DNA from: Psilocybe azurescens | Taxonomy: Eukaryota; Basidiomycota; Agaricomycetes; Agaricales; Agrocybaceae | NCBI GenBank assembly: GCA_023853785.1 | Contig: JAJIRX010000567.1 | Location: 1,612,001 to 1,676,000 of the forward strand | Direction: 5' to 3' | DNA: 64,000 bases | Shown: positions 37,166 through 47,856 of the stretch, piece by piece | Layout: every line of letters starts with the position of its first letter | How positions within the stretch are numbered: position 1 is the stretch's first letter | Notes under the pieces: model-generated | Told to the model about the DNA's origin: nothing | Databases searched by the model: none | The model's input: the letters and a program-made list of their open reading frames with translations, nothing else | Made by a program: the position numbers and the translations under genes

Positions 37166-39203
37166 ATGTCCACTAGATGTCGACAATGCTCTGCCTCTAC
37201 CGTCTGGGACGACAATGTCACCTCGGCCGTATGCACATCCTGCGGTTCTCTAGCAGACTCCTCCCAGTCTCTTCTGACTTCTTCACATTACGGGTATCAG
37301 AATGGTACCTTGGAACCTTCTCTCTGGGACCCATCTGCTTCCACGACCCTCAAAAGTCTCCGTGCAGGCAAAATTGGGATCTTGCAGGGCAGGGCAAGGA
37401 ATCAAGGGACAGAAAGAATTCGGTGAGTCCCCAACATTCTTAGCAATCCTTTTCGCGTCATCCAGTCCACCAGTCTCGCCCTCTATATTTAATGCTCTTG
37501 ATATCAATGTTGGGAACTCATCTCTCACTATCTATCCTTCCAGTACGCAATTGCCGAGTTCATTAAATCTCTCGCGGTGTCACTCGACGCTTCCGGTCTA
37601 TCACCGCGTGCTATCACACTCTTTAATCAGGTAAAATCCGCCAATAGCTTTCGCTGGGGTCAGAAGTCCAGATCGGTAGCTGCTGCTTGTCTTGCTATCG
37701 CTTTGCGCGAGTCCAACCGCCCCGACTTACTTCGTGACATTGCTTTGGTAGCCGATGTCGCCCCGACCTCTATTTCACGCGAATTCATGGCTATTACATT
37801 GGCGCTCAACCTTACTCTGCCCCTTGTTGATCCCTCTGTGCATGTACCTATTCTTCAGGCACACGTTGCTTCTGCCCTCCTGGAAAACCAACAAGAACCT
37901 GGCCTTCCTTTTACACTCATCAATCCTCTACGGGCGTTGTGCTTACGCTCTGTTGCCAACATCGCAACCTCACTAGGGGAAGTTTTCGTACGACTTAGCC
38001 CAGATCATGATGTTCTACGTTTGCCTGTGCCATCCACTGCCTGCGCTATATTCATTATAGCCCTAGAAGCTGAGAATAGATCAGTTCTGAACCCCCTCAA
38101 TGATCTTGCACAGTATTTGGGCTCTCGCTGCCACGTTTCAAAGAGTGTCGTTATGGCGCGCTATAAATCTATTCAAGAAGTAGTTGCATCATGGGTCAAG
38201 ATGATACCCTGGCTCGACAAGTACGAAAGCAAAAATGGACGTGCAAAAATATCCAAGCGTCTTATTGTGGCCCGAGGTTTGAAAGATGTGATACGATTTC
38301 ACGAAGATATTTGGCAGCAAAAGTGAAGCCAACACTCGAGCTTGAGCTTGAGCTTGAGCTTATCGAAGAAGACCGCATTAAATCTAGCGAAGTCATGCCA
38401 CCGCCATCTAAACGACCCAAGCTCAACAATGCAATCTCGCATGCTACGCAATTCCTTCTTAATCCGACTGGCACTTCGATATCATCGAATCAAAAGGGGT
38501 CTACCTCCACTTTTTTATCGCATCTTTCACTTGTTGCTCATATCCTTACTACACCAACCGCATCATGCGTCTATCAAGCGCCCACCCGCCTACAACTTCT
38601 CGCTCAGGATCGCGGTGGTGTAGGTGAAGCTCAGATTCCTGACGATGACCTTTTTGTTGAAGGAGAACTCGAAAAGTTGCTTCGGTCGGATGTCGAAATA
38701 GCGATGCTTAGAGAAACATTGGGTTGGAAAGAAGACGAAGAGGGCAAATTTGGCCATTCCACGACCGCGAAAGTAGGACGCAAAAAACGTAAAGTATCTG
38801 ATATGGAAGACGAAATAATACACGGGACAGCCCTAAGTCCGCGAAAGAAATCGCGCGTCAACATGGAAGCCCTTGCACTGTTTATGGCCAGCCATGAAGA
38901 CAGTGGTAAAGACATCAACGACGACTTCCTTAATGTGGGCTTATTTGGAGCAGAGGAGGTGGTTCACCATTCAGACGATGATCATTTTACATCTGGTCTG
39001 AATGATAGTATGGCCGACGAAGATGACGATCCACATTTGATATACGAAAACGCTACTACTGCAATTCCGCAGCACAGGCATCACACCGTACAAAAAATGG
39101 AAGCCCGCTTGCTTACGAGGAAGAAGTCGTCCTCAGAACCTGGCGTCCGCCGACACCTGATCATATTATCCTGGATTCTCGATACGACGAAGAGTACGAC
39201 TAA
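37166..39203 (+). CDS. BRF1: TFIIB-like RNA polymerase III factor (Brf1-like)
   Basis: Brf1 recruits RNA polymerase III to tRNA and 5S genes. ATG at 37166; residues 5-25 form a zinc ribbon with CRQC and CTSC. WDLAGQGKESRDRKNS and YAIAEFIKSLAVSLDASGL lead into cyclin-like repeats (FRWGQKSRSVAAACLAIAL, DIALVADVAPTSIS, GEVFVRLSPDHDVL). The C-terminal half is acidic and basic in turns (PPPSKRPKLN, VGRKKRKVSDMEDE). Frame changes occur at A runs at 37370-37373, 38319-38322 and 39092-39097. The second could instead be a 65-bp intron (38323-38387 region, GTGAAG to CTAG). The last frame runs PPTPDHIILDSRYDEEYD to TAA 39201-39203. Coding-like sequence beyond (39240-39375) hints at one more exon. Cyclin-domain divergence leaves TFIIB as an alternative. 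Confidence 0.7.
38338..38361 (+). repeat. GAGCTT hexanucleotide repeat, four copies
   Basis: Four perfect copies inside the BRF1-like gene. Read in frame they encode alternating Glu-Leu (ELELELEL). They lie exactly where the exon model is ambiguous, either coding after a one-base indel or inside a 65-bp intron. Confidence 0.8.
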
Positions 39204-41310
39204 TTTTTTCTACTTCCTTATTAGGTTTTTCATCCTTTACAGGTGCCCTCCTTGAGCAGCTATTATTTGGCCACCTCTCACTCTTGGAGGGTGAACTTGA
39301 CGCGTTACCTTTCCGCGCGCGATTTCGGGTACATCAGGCCTGGTGGACCCGTGATATATCAGCTTGTTGTCGCGCATATACTGTGTAAGTCGCGTTATTG
39401 CCAACATTATAATTTCATAATATTAAATTTCTCTTGTCTGTCACTGCCAACAAAAAGTGAGTAGCTTCAAGATCCAATCTTTTCGGAGCAGTAGTAAGGG
39501 GCGCTTTTGGCATGCTGACGCCCATGGTAGATCTCTGTCAGGTTACTCTGGGCAAGTCAGTTCATTCTATTCTTTCCTTGAATGACTTTTGGGTTTGATT
39601 CTTCCTTTTCGATGTTTACGAGTATTCGGTCGGAACATACGTATGTAGTCATCGTATATTTTCACCTTCCGTCTTACACACGCCGCACCATTGTAAGTCA
39701 TTCGGACTTACGACCGTCCAATCCCAAGGCTGTCTGTCTCCTAGCTATTGGACACGCTTGCCGGTACGTGGTTTACAGTTTGTCCTGAAGGATATCGTCA
39801 ATCCACCTGACCCATACGTTCACACGAAGATAGCATTGTATTCCGTTAAGATCCAATGCCTAAATTCTTTTTATGTCACTTGTTGGTCCTTTTTCTCTTC
39901 AGCTTTTGGCAAGTCGTTTACTACCCCAGATCTTCTCATCAATTTGGGGGAAATAGACCTTGCGAGGCGATTGCTGATGATCGCCGCCGGTGTCTTGCGG
40001 CTCGAGGTACGCCACACTGCAGCCACTATCTACAGGCTAGGCAAGTACTCTTCTGAAAAGCATACATATCATTGTCGCATGGTTCTCCAAGTATTGCTTC
40101 CTCTCAGAAAGTCCTTAAGACATTCGGACCGGGAACGCTATCGATTGCAATATCATGTCCGCATGTTTTCCGCGTTTCCTTTCACGCCGCATTCCCCACT
40201 GACACAGGCGCAAAAGAATCAAGCTCGTCTATTAAGTATATACTAATCTTAACTTTGCGTGTTGCAAGAATATCTGCGATTTCATTAGCCTGACAATTAT
40301 AGATGCACAAAAGGTTGCAAAGAGTGGGCAAGAATCTATCCCATACTAAGTATGCTAATCAATGCCCCTTAGAATCATTGTGATGCGCTGAGACACAACG
40401 TACTTATCCCACTTGTGGGGTATTTTCTATTACCTGAGTCCTGCCAGGATCATTGCCACGCGTAGACGGTAAGAGCAAATATGTCCTTGATATGATTAGA
40501 AATGCCTTGAGGCCAGATCGTCCCTGCATCGATTATCGCCCCAGCCAAAGCTATGCCAGCCCCAAATCAATTTATGTGTGGACCTAATGGGTCGTTAGCG
40601 TACAAAGAGAACAACACATTTACATAGCTTCCCTTCTGAGGACCATGGGCGGACCATGTGTCCAAGAAACGTGCTGGAATGGCCCACACGTCGAGATCAC
40701 CCCTAGCGTCCGGTGGCCGAGGCTGGAACAATAGATAGTAATGCGTGATTCGGGCGTGGCGCTTAAGCAGCAAGGAGCCGAAGTCCAGAATCATCTGTTC
40801 CTTGATCAGCATGTAGGCGTAGCAGAACCACTGTTTATAGCGGCCAGTCCCCTTTTTGTTGGTCAGAATATGACGAAAACTACTTGTCGAATCTTTTGGG
40901 CGGGTACGGGCTTTGGCACATATTGTGGTACATAAGCGTTTGTAGCCCGAGGAGCACTATTGGTTGTATGAATATATACGTAGTTCTCGGCCATATGGAC
41001 CAGCCGACTAGCTCAAGTACTATTCATAAATTGTGCTTCCTTGTACCAATGAATTGACAACACAATGGTACTTCATCATCATTGCTATGTTGGGAAAGAG
41101 TGATAATTATTGTTCACATACTACGGATGAAAAGAAACTAGTTGTGCGAGCTTGAGACATCGCAAACGGAAGGAATATATTCGCAGTTCCGTCGCCCATT
41201 CGACATTTATGTTATCGTTGTCTCGGGGTTCCTTAAAGGAACGAACAAACCGCCAGAAGTTGGTAGAGGGGCACGCATATTGGAAGGGCCACCAGCCACA
41301 TCTTCTTGGC
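39204..41310. other. Gene-poor region with orphan coding-like fragments
   Basis: Three fragments look partly coding but do not chain. On the plus strand at 39240-39375 a frame reads ALLEQLLFGHLSLLEGELDA. On the plus strand at about 39758-40246 there is a frame with LINLGEIDLARRLLMIAAGV. On the minus strand at 40567-40930 a frame has YMLIKEQMILDFGSLLLKRH and DVWAIPARFLDTWSAHGPQ. I recognise none. They may be a further BRF1 exon, degraded genes or transposon debris. Confidence 0.35.
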
Positions 41311-42919
41311 TCATATTCGGGCTTCCTGCCCCTCCTTCCACACATGCTCCAGCCTCCCGGGGCCTGGTGGTCGAGGAACAGTTCCGGCTAGCTCGTAGTT
41401 ATCGTCGGTACTATCTGAATATTGGTGTCGATTGGCATTAGTTAGTTGCTCGGTGAAGTGGCCGATGTGAGTGGGAAGGACAGCGTGATCTTCTTCTCTC
41501 TTGATGCGAGGGAGAGTATGGCCGATGCGAGAGCTCGGACGACAGAGGAGGATAGTATTGACGGTAGGTGAAGAACGCGAAAAGAGTTCCAACAAGCGAG
41601 CCAACCAGCACATCCTGCCAATGGTCTATTATATTGACATGTTAATGTATGGTAGGTTAATCACGTTCTAAAAGACTACTCACGGCGATAATCCATCGTA
41701 CGTGAAATAGCCACCAGCGAAGCAGCCATGAAGGGCGACAGGGCCAACCATGCTTTGCTCTGTAATTAATCAGTATCGAGCCTTCTCTAGGACAAATAAA
41801 AACAAACCGCATGACCTCTGTTATCAAAAAGGTGCACTTTCCCGGCTAGGTAATATGCTAAGAAGCCAAGTCCAGCAAACGACACTGTAAAGTTGAATTG
41901 TGATATCAGTTTGATAGAAGGTCACATATTGTGCATAAACCCACTGCTGGAATGGCCTGAAAAGAAACTTCGGAACCCATCTCTCAATATATCATTGTCT
42001 GATTGAGTACAAACAGACCAGTCCGTTGAGCCGTATGGCGGGTCTCTTAGCCCAGGAGGTGGCCTGCATCGGTCAAGGAGATCTATGGTATAAACCAAAA
42101 ATGAGTAGGTCGTTAGATGTGGGGTATGTACGAATCGTACCTGGCCGAGGACGTCCGACAGTGATTTTTACGAGCTGGGTCATAGCACCGGTCATCGACA
42201 AACCAAGAATCACTACAAATTTTGGTCAGAGAGTCGTTGTGATGCTTAAAGGTACACTCACATCCAAGAGTGCCTGTAGATGACAGTGGTTATTTATTGT
42301 CCAACATGGATAATGGTCAAAGCTTACTGTTGTGAAAATCCCACCAGGATCGAACGGTGATAAAGTTTACAATAGGCATAATGCAAAAGGGAGCCACAAA
42401 ACATATGAAGTAGAGTCCAACATTCTAACTTATGGATTAGACTATGATTGGCTCAAAAGCATCAAGGAGCAACGCACAGGAACACGTTCATGAACAGCGT
42501 AACTAAGGAAGCGGGGATTAAGACTCAGTGAATTAAGACATTTGGCAAGGCGCTTACGGGTGACGGATTCTTTGATGAAAGATGATGTCAACTGCCGATG
42601 GATGAGGAGACACAATCACTTACGAAGAATCTTCTAATGAAAACACTCTTCGGTAACCATCCACTTTGTCCAAAGAGAAAAACAATGCGCTGAATGGTTC
42701 ATCAATGTCGCATTGCGCCCGATTGATTTAGTTCACGTACGCCAGCACAATTGTCAAAATCCTATATGCATATCCTCGATGAGATTAGTTGCTGCTCATA
42801 TGAGTGATCAATGAGACACACCAGTCGGGAGCATAGGAATATATGAGTTTCCTGCGCCGAACGGGAGTCATAGGAGCCGACTTAGGCATCGTATAGACTG
42901 GTTGGAATAGATAGCTCAT
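41311..42919 (-). CDS. PAP2-family lipid phosphatase (DPP1/LPP-like)
   Basis: Membrane enzyme that dephosphorylates phosphatidate, diacylglycerol pyrophosphate and related lipids. ATG at 42919 starts [17 protein letters not shown], then [13 protein letters not shown] and the first membrane helix with [14 protein letters not shown]. All three catalytic motifs of the PAP2 superfamily are seen across exons: KITVGRPRP (C1), [12 protein letters not shown] (C2, with Phe where Pro is usual) and SRTMDYR joined to [12 protein letters not shown] (C3, with the nucleophilic-cycle His). Several membrane segments lie between. Near 41500-41520 the frame switches from SHRPYSPS to [11 protein letters not shown], giving either a stop at 41438 or an extended tail ending EGQEARI at 41311. 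The longer tail looks natural, so a one-base insertion is likely. Confidence 0.85.
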
Positions 42920-43267
42920 AACCGTGGAAGATGGGGGATACTGAGTTGGTTCAGGACTGTTGAGTCTATTGTAGAACATGAACAAACAATCTAAGCTTTG
43001 TCTTGTTTCCGTAACTGCAAGGTGCGACTTTGCCCTATGTCTGCCGTGCAGTACTTAGCTGCGGAGTACTTTGTCAGACTATCAGGCAGTGATGGAAGGA
43101 TGGTGTGAGTATGAGGAGTTCGTTCTTAGATAGGTGGTGGCTAATTTTAAGTGTTCTGGCACTATTGCAGAACTAGCGTTCTATAGTGAACTCCTCCCAC
43201 CATCTCATTTCTTAAAGGAATTATGTACAATTTAAGGCGGATAATTATTTATAAACATTGGCTGGAA

Positions 43268-43400
43268 ATGCCGGTTGGGTGGAGTGGTTATTGATGCCAG
43301 TTGTTCATTGTGTGGTTGGTGGTTCAATTCTTGTTGAATGCATTTTTGAAAAATTTTAATTTACTATACTTAGGGCAATTGGGAAATTACCCTAAGTATT
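43268..43400 (+). mobile_element. Possible tRNA-derived SINE head
   Basis: TGGGTGGAGTGG at 43276-43287 resembles a Pol III A box, and GGTTCAATTC at 43321-43330 is a good B box, about 34 bp between them, as in tRNA genes. No cloverleaf with a usable acceptor stem or anticodon arm forms, so it is not a working tRNA. An AT-rich body follows and ends near a palindrome. Resembles SINE heads in layout only; single copy seen here. Confidence 0.4.
43366..43399. repeat. 34-bp near-perfect palindrome
   Basis: ATACTTAGGG (43366-43375) and CCCTAAGTAT (43390-43399) are exact reverse complements. The inner AATT pairs extend the stem. TTAGGG and CCCTAA are the two strands of a telomere-type word placed head to head. 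Confidence 0.75.
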
Positions 43401-43431
43401 TTTTAATACTACTTTTAACTATGTTAGACAT

Positions 43432-43542
43432 TGTCAGGTAGTTAGGCTAGGAGGTTAGAGGTAAGTAGTTAGGGCTTAGGAGGTTAGAGCTAGAGCTTAG
43501 AGTTAGAGGGGTAGCGTGGCCGATTAGGGTAGGTGGTTAGAT
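43432..43542 (+). repeat. Degenerate TTAG/TTAGGG-like repeats
   Basis: Dense GTTAG, TTAGGG and GGTTAGAG words (for example GTAGTTAGGGCTTAGGAGG) over about 110 bp, all in one orientation. This resembles eroded interstitial telomere repeat or a simple minisatellite. No exact tandem array of the hexamer. Confidence 0.5.
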
Positions 43543-44367
43543 TGCTTGAGAACGCACGTAAACGCGTCCTTGAGTGCACACTTAGGCAATGCCAGCCGGC
43601 TTCGCCAGTTTGTCGAGTTCACTCACCACGTGCGCTTTAGTCTCACGTGTAGCGAAGCCACCCCACACAGCCATCTACTTATACAGTGTTTTGACAGTCC
43701 TTGGGACAAACACAAATTTTGGATGTAGTTCTCCCTGGATAGCTCTGAAACTCATAAAATATGTAGAACTAATGGGAATACACACTATATCAGAATTTTA
43801 GGGCAATCGCTGGTCTACAAGAGGAGATATGAAATATTTACATGCAAAATTTAGCTGTTTTGATGATCACACTTTTCTTTTGCCTCTCGTTGCTCCATAG
43901 AGACACACTTTGTAAATATAATATTATACTTATCGATAGGCATTTATTTATACTTTTATATGCACTTTTAATGGAGACAATTGGTCGAAATTTGACCTCA
44001 TGAGATGTGTTTTAGTGAAGAGAGATTTGAAGTGTGACATGGTTAGGATGATGACGGAGAAAACGTGACAAGCTGATGGCCGTGGCGATAGCATACGGAA
44101 GACGCGGACCTCGTGACATTTTGGTACTCCCAGTTGCAAAGGCAATTGCTTGTTTTTCGCAGCAGAATTTTCTTGTTTTCATATACCATACTATGTAAAA
44201 GACCCTTGTGTACAATAATATGTATTTTATTTGAAGCAATTCGAAGTTGTGATGACTTAAAAGCCGAATTACAAAATAGTGTCCCAAGGACCGTCAAAAC
44301 ACTGTAGCATGTTACGTAAAATTACCATTTCCTGAAAGACTCTGACTCGTTCAATTAACCACCATCC

Positions 44368-45502
44368 ATGGCCGAATCCACCGACAACGCAACGACACCC
44401 CCGCCGGTTCGTAATGACAATCTTTCTGGTAGTACATCTCTGATAAATATCTTAGACTACGAAGCGATACTTGGCAAAATCGCGTTCACTGATATCGTCG
44501 AGTTCGTCGGTTTTTTCCATCAACTGAACCCCAACAAAGCTCACCCTTCTGTTTCCCAGTTCAGACTGGACTGAGCTTCGTAATGTAATCAAATCGAAAT
44601 TGGAAAAGGTGGACTGATATTCATTCGTGCGTTAATGATGTTCTGAATCGTGTCCTCCCTCAGAATATCTCATTGTTCTTGGCAACAACTCAGAAACCAC
44701 CTTTGCCGGCACCTTACACTCCAATAAACACACCACTTGGTGGTCTCAAACTGCCTCCATTTCTGCCTCGTCCTGTGGGACATGCACATCTTAGTGATGC
44801 TCCTGTCAGTTACATGACCGAAGAAGAGGCAAATGCAATGAAGGAGAATGTATTTGCTCAGCTAGATCAATTCGAAGAGTGATATTTCATGCTTTCACTT
44901 CTAATACTAAACTAACGCGTCAAATTCCTAGTAACCCTCCATTCACAATTCAGCGTCTCTGTGAATTATGCTTGGAACCAAAAGACAGTACAAATCTGTC
45001 GGCAAATACCTGCGGGCCGTCGAAAAATCGATCCTAGTTACTTCGACATGGGATAGCTTCCCTCCCTCTCACAGAAAGTGAGATAAATTCTGCTGGCCGC
45101 AGTGCAATCATGCTTGGATCAACACTACAGTCGGCTCCAAGCACGCCTCTTTTCTCTCCCATCTCATTCCTACATGACGATGCACGGAGGTCTAAATCCC
45201 GAAGTCCTCCTCCAACACCCTTCACCTTAAACGCGACGATGCCTCCTAGAAATGATTTGGCGGACATACAACCACTTGGTCTGGTCGATGAATTGGACGA
45301 TCCCAATCCTGGGCATATGAGCGATCATCCTACCGCGTTGTCCTCCGTGACTACTGTGGGAGACACATCACGGCCATTCCTAGGGAGCCTAGAACAACGT
45401 TTTGTGAAATCAGAAGAGGATATGGATACGAGCATTGGGACTGGCGATTCCGTAGTTGATAGCATGGAATTGGACGAAGATAAAGAGAACACTAAAGCTT
45501 AA
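44368..45502 (+). CDS. Protein phosphatase 4 regulatory subunit 2-like (PPP4R2)
   Basis: PP4 regulatory subunit 2 targets the PP4 catalytic subunit, for example in DNA-damage recovery. ATG at 44368 starts MAESTDNATTPPPVRND. A 55-bp intron (44510-44564) gives EFVDWTELRNVIKSKLEKNI, the family's first helix block. A Pro-rich segment LPAPYTPINTPLGGLKLPPF follows, then MTEEEANAMKENVFAQLDQF, then NPPFTIQRLCELCLEPKRQY and KYLRAVEKSILVTSTWDSFP, the core signature. The tail is Ser/Pro-rich (STPLFSPISFLHDDARRSKS) and ends acidic, DEDKENTKA. Frame changes: A run at 44980-44983 (one base short) and near 45061-45072 (one base extra). Confidence 0.8.
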
Positions 45503-45963
45503 TGATGGATTTCAGGCCAGAATGTCCGAGTCCAAAACTTGATCTTAAGATGTGTAGCTTTATCTTCGATTATTAATCAAATCAATAGTTATTTTTCATA
45601 CCTTTTAGAATTTTTACTATTATAATCTGTGTTTACCGGTAGCAACTGCACCATGCAAAAAGCTTGGACATGTTATGCAGCTGCTGGACATGCACACCAA
45701 GTGCGATGACACTAAACACGTATACCTATGCAGCAACAAAAACGGACATCCGTAGCGTTCTTATGTGTATGCCTGGAATCAAGTGTGCATCGAGGTGGCA
45801 GGGTCAGACAGCATCCTTAAAAGATAACGGCACCGCATTCTCCAAGTTTCCAAGTGCAAAAGAATTGCACTGTGAACCTGAAACCGAATAAGTCGTTGGT
45901 CAAAGTCGGATCCATTGCATAGTTTGTGCGTACCAAGTTGACTTGTATACCACCAGAATGTTA
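45503..45963. other. Intergenic between convergent genes
   Basis: 461 bp of 3' flank shared by convergent genes; AT-rich at 45540-45630. No gene seen. Confidence 0.45.
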
Positions 45964-46671
45964 TCACGCCAAGTCTTGTTTAATTTTAGCGAGCATCGCA
46001 TTCATTCGGAGCTTCATGTTGGGCTGTCCTCGTCCTGTACCCGCCTCCTCTCGCCTTCTATTCCCACTCTTTCCGCCGTGTTTGGGGGTAGAGTATTTCT
46101 TTTCAATGGGTCAGCTTTGTAAATGTGCAGTGTCGACCGAGAATACGCCACTCTGGTTAGATCACGTAGGGAAGCAGGCTCAGCAGCTTTGACCTCTTCT
46201 TTTTCTTTCGATACTCTTTGCCGTTTTGCTGGTCTGGGCTCTGGATTTGACTGCATCGAGTTGGTACGTTTGACTGGCAGGTCAAGATGGTTATGTGCGC
46301 GAGAAGGATGTAGATGATGTTGTGATGGTTCCATTTTACTTGTCGTTTGCCGCAATGGCGTTTCCTCATCGGTCTTGCGAGACAGATCTTGCCCAAATTT
46401 TGCGGTTTTTGTGTCGTTAGAATCGTCTTCATCATCACCGTACACAGGTATCTCCAGCTTGTAACTCGAGGTCAGGTCTTCTTTTTTTTTCAGCTTTCCA
46501 CTTGCTTTTGATTTTGGTTTTTTCGACCCATGCTTTCTTCAAGACCTTTGCTGAATAGAAAATTAGCTGGGTGGGTTTGTGAAGATAAATGGACTCACCC
46601 CTGTTGGTTGGATAGTGCTGAAATGTTGGTGGTTTCTTTCGTTTTGCACTGGCAGAAGCGGAGTCAGCCAT
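45964..46671 (-). CDS. Basic nucleolar-type protein, possible rRNA-processing factor
   Basis: ATG at 46671 starts MADSASASAKRKKPPTFQHY. An intron joins to AKVLKKAWVEKTKIKSKWKA, a Lys/Trp-rich helix, then an acidic patch YGDDEDDSNDT, then EPRPAKRQRVSKEKEEVKAA, and a conserved-looking C-terminus GRGQPNMKLRMNAMLAKIKQ. The overall design (basic, coiled, with bipartite nuclear signals) suits a small ribosome-biogenesis protein, but the family is not certain. Two one-base gaps: a nine-base T run at 46482-46490 and a C run at 46040-46042; filling each gives one continuous frame of about 210 residues. Divergent from eIF1. Confidence 0.6.
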
Positions 46672-46895
46672 AGTCAGACGGAGTCAATGGAATGTCTAGA
46701 AGTAAGAGCCGAAAAGAGTAGATGTATTGGAGAGAGCTGTGCGGATTACGTAATAGATTGTTGGACGGAGATTGCAATGACTCCATCACAGACACACTGG
46801 GCAATTGTCGCAACGGCTTTCGTTATCCTCTTCTTGTCTCTTACCCTCATCTTCGTTCCAACAAACCAACTTTCAGACACCTTTCCATTCATCGC
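46672..46895. promoter_or_regulatory. Divergent promoter nucleolar protein / eIF1
   Basis: 224 bp between two translation-related genes, consistent with co-regulation of growth genes. No specific site recognised. Confidence 0.35.
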
Positions 46896-47404
46896 ATGAG
46901 CGTACAGAACCTCAATTCCTACGGTATATCTTATCGTTATCGATCAGCTTTCGACTATTGAAAATTGACTCCACATTCTTCCAATAGATCCCTTTGCAGA
47001 CGAAGGGGACCCGCTCGGCGACAGTGCCGACGTTGGATCCACCGCCGATTACATTCACATTCGTATCCAACAGCGCAATGGACGTAAGACTCTGACCACT
47101 TTGCAGGGCCTCCCTAAACGTGCGTTTGCCTCCCCCTTACCCGTCTCCGATTATAAAACATCGTCTGCAGAATATGATTCCAAGAAGCTTTTGAAGGCAT
47201 TCAAGAAGGCGAGTATACCTTCGATATGCATATCGCTCTGTTTTAATGCTTCGGATATAGGAATTCGCCTGCAACGGCACTCTCGTCGACGATGAGAAGA
47301 TGGGTCAGGTCATTCAACTTCAAGGAGACCAGAGGGCCAAGATCTCTGCATTCCTCGTCGAGAACGGATTAGAAAAGTCCACCATCAAGGTCCACGGATT
47401 CTAG
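46896..47404 (+). CDS. SUI1: Translation initiation factor eIF1 (SUI1)
   Basis: eIF1 binds the 40S subunit and polices start-codon choice. ATG at 46896 (MSVQNLNSY), then DPFADEGDPLGDS, YIHIRIQQRNGRKTLTTLQG, KKLLKAFKKEFACNGTLVDD and MGQVIQLQGDQRAKI, ending TIKVHGF; about 114 residues, the family's length. Three introns. The third (47209-47260) has a GC donor, AAG|GCGAGT. Without it the core FKKEFACNG cannot be formed, so this non-canonical splice is well supported. Confidence 0.95.
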
Positions 47405-47856
47405 GTTCTGACATATCTATCCCGTTGGTTTGGTTCATCCGTTGGAAGGGAAATCTGAGACGGCTTCGAGACCTTTGTTCGAATTCTCCTAGCCTACCAT
47501 GGATGATCAAGTTAATGACTGGACGTTTCGTTGAAGTCTTAGTATTAATATCTCCGATTCTTCTGTTGTATATGAACCTTCTTTACACGATTACTTGCAC
47601 ACGATATCATGTCCGAAAGCTTAGCCGATTTGCATTATCATCAGTATGCAATGGGTCCGATGTTCAAATTCAAAAGCACGTTCGCGTCAATATGTCATTA
47701 ATGATGTGGAAGTTGTTTTGAGCCCTGCATAATTTGTACGAAATAAATGGTCAAGTCAATTCACTCAGCTGTCGTAAGCCATAACAGTGATTGAGGTCAA
47801 GTCAATTTACTCAGCTGTCGTAAGCTATAACAGTGATTGATTAGTGCATCTCTGTA
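47405..47856. other. Intergenic between convergent eIF1 and SNRNP27
   Basis: 452 bp. Holds the 46-bp tandem duplication listed separately; otherwise no gene signal. Confidence 0.5.
47749..47840 (+). repeat. 46-bp direct tandem duplication, two copies
   Basis: Units 47749-47794 and 47795-47840 each begin GGTCAAGTCAATT and end CAGTGATTGA, differing at two positions. Immediately 3' of the SNRNP27 stop codon (47857), so it would lie in that gene's 3' UTR or terminator. Confidence 0.9.

Larger units (their letters stand above)
42920..44367. other. Intergenic, repeat-bearing, 1.4 kb
   Basis: Contains a small hairpin at about 43169-43197 (CACTAT...AGAAC-tagc-GTTCT-ATAGTG), a tRNA-related SINE-like head, a 34-bp palindrome and TTAGGG-like repeats, listed separately. 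No gene seen. Confidence 0.5.

Noticed and set aside
43261..43340. Functional tRNA gene
   Set aside because: A and B boxes are present but no acceptor stem or anticodon arm can be folded; kept only as a SINE-like head.
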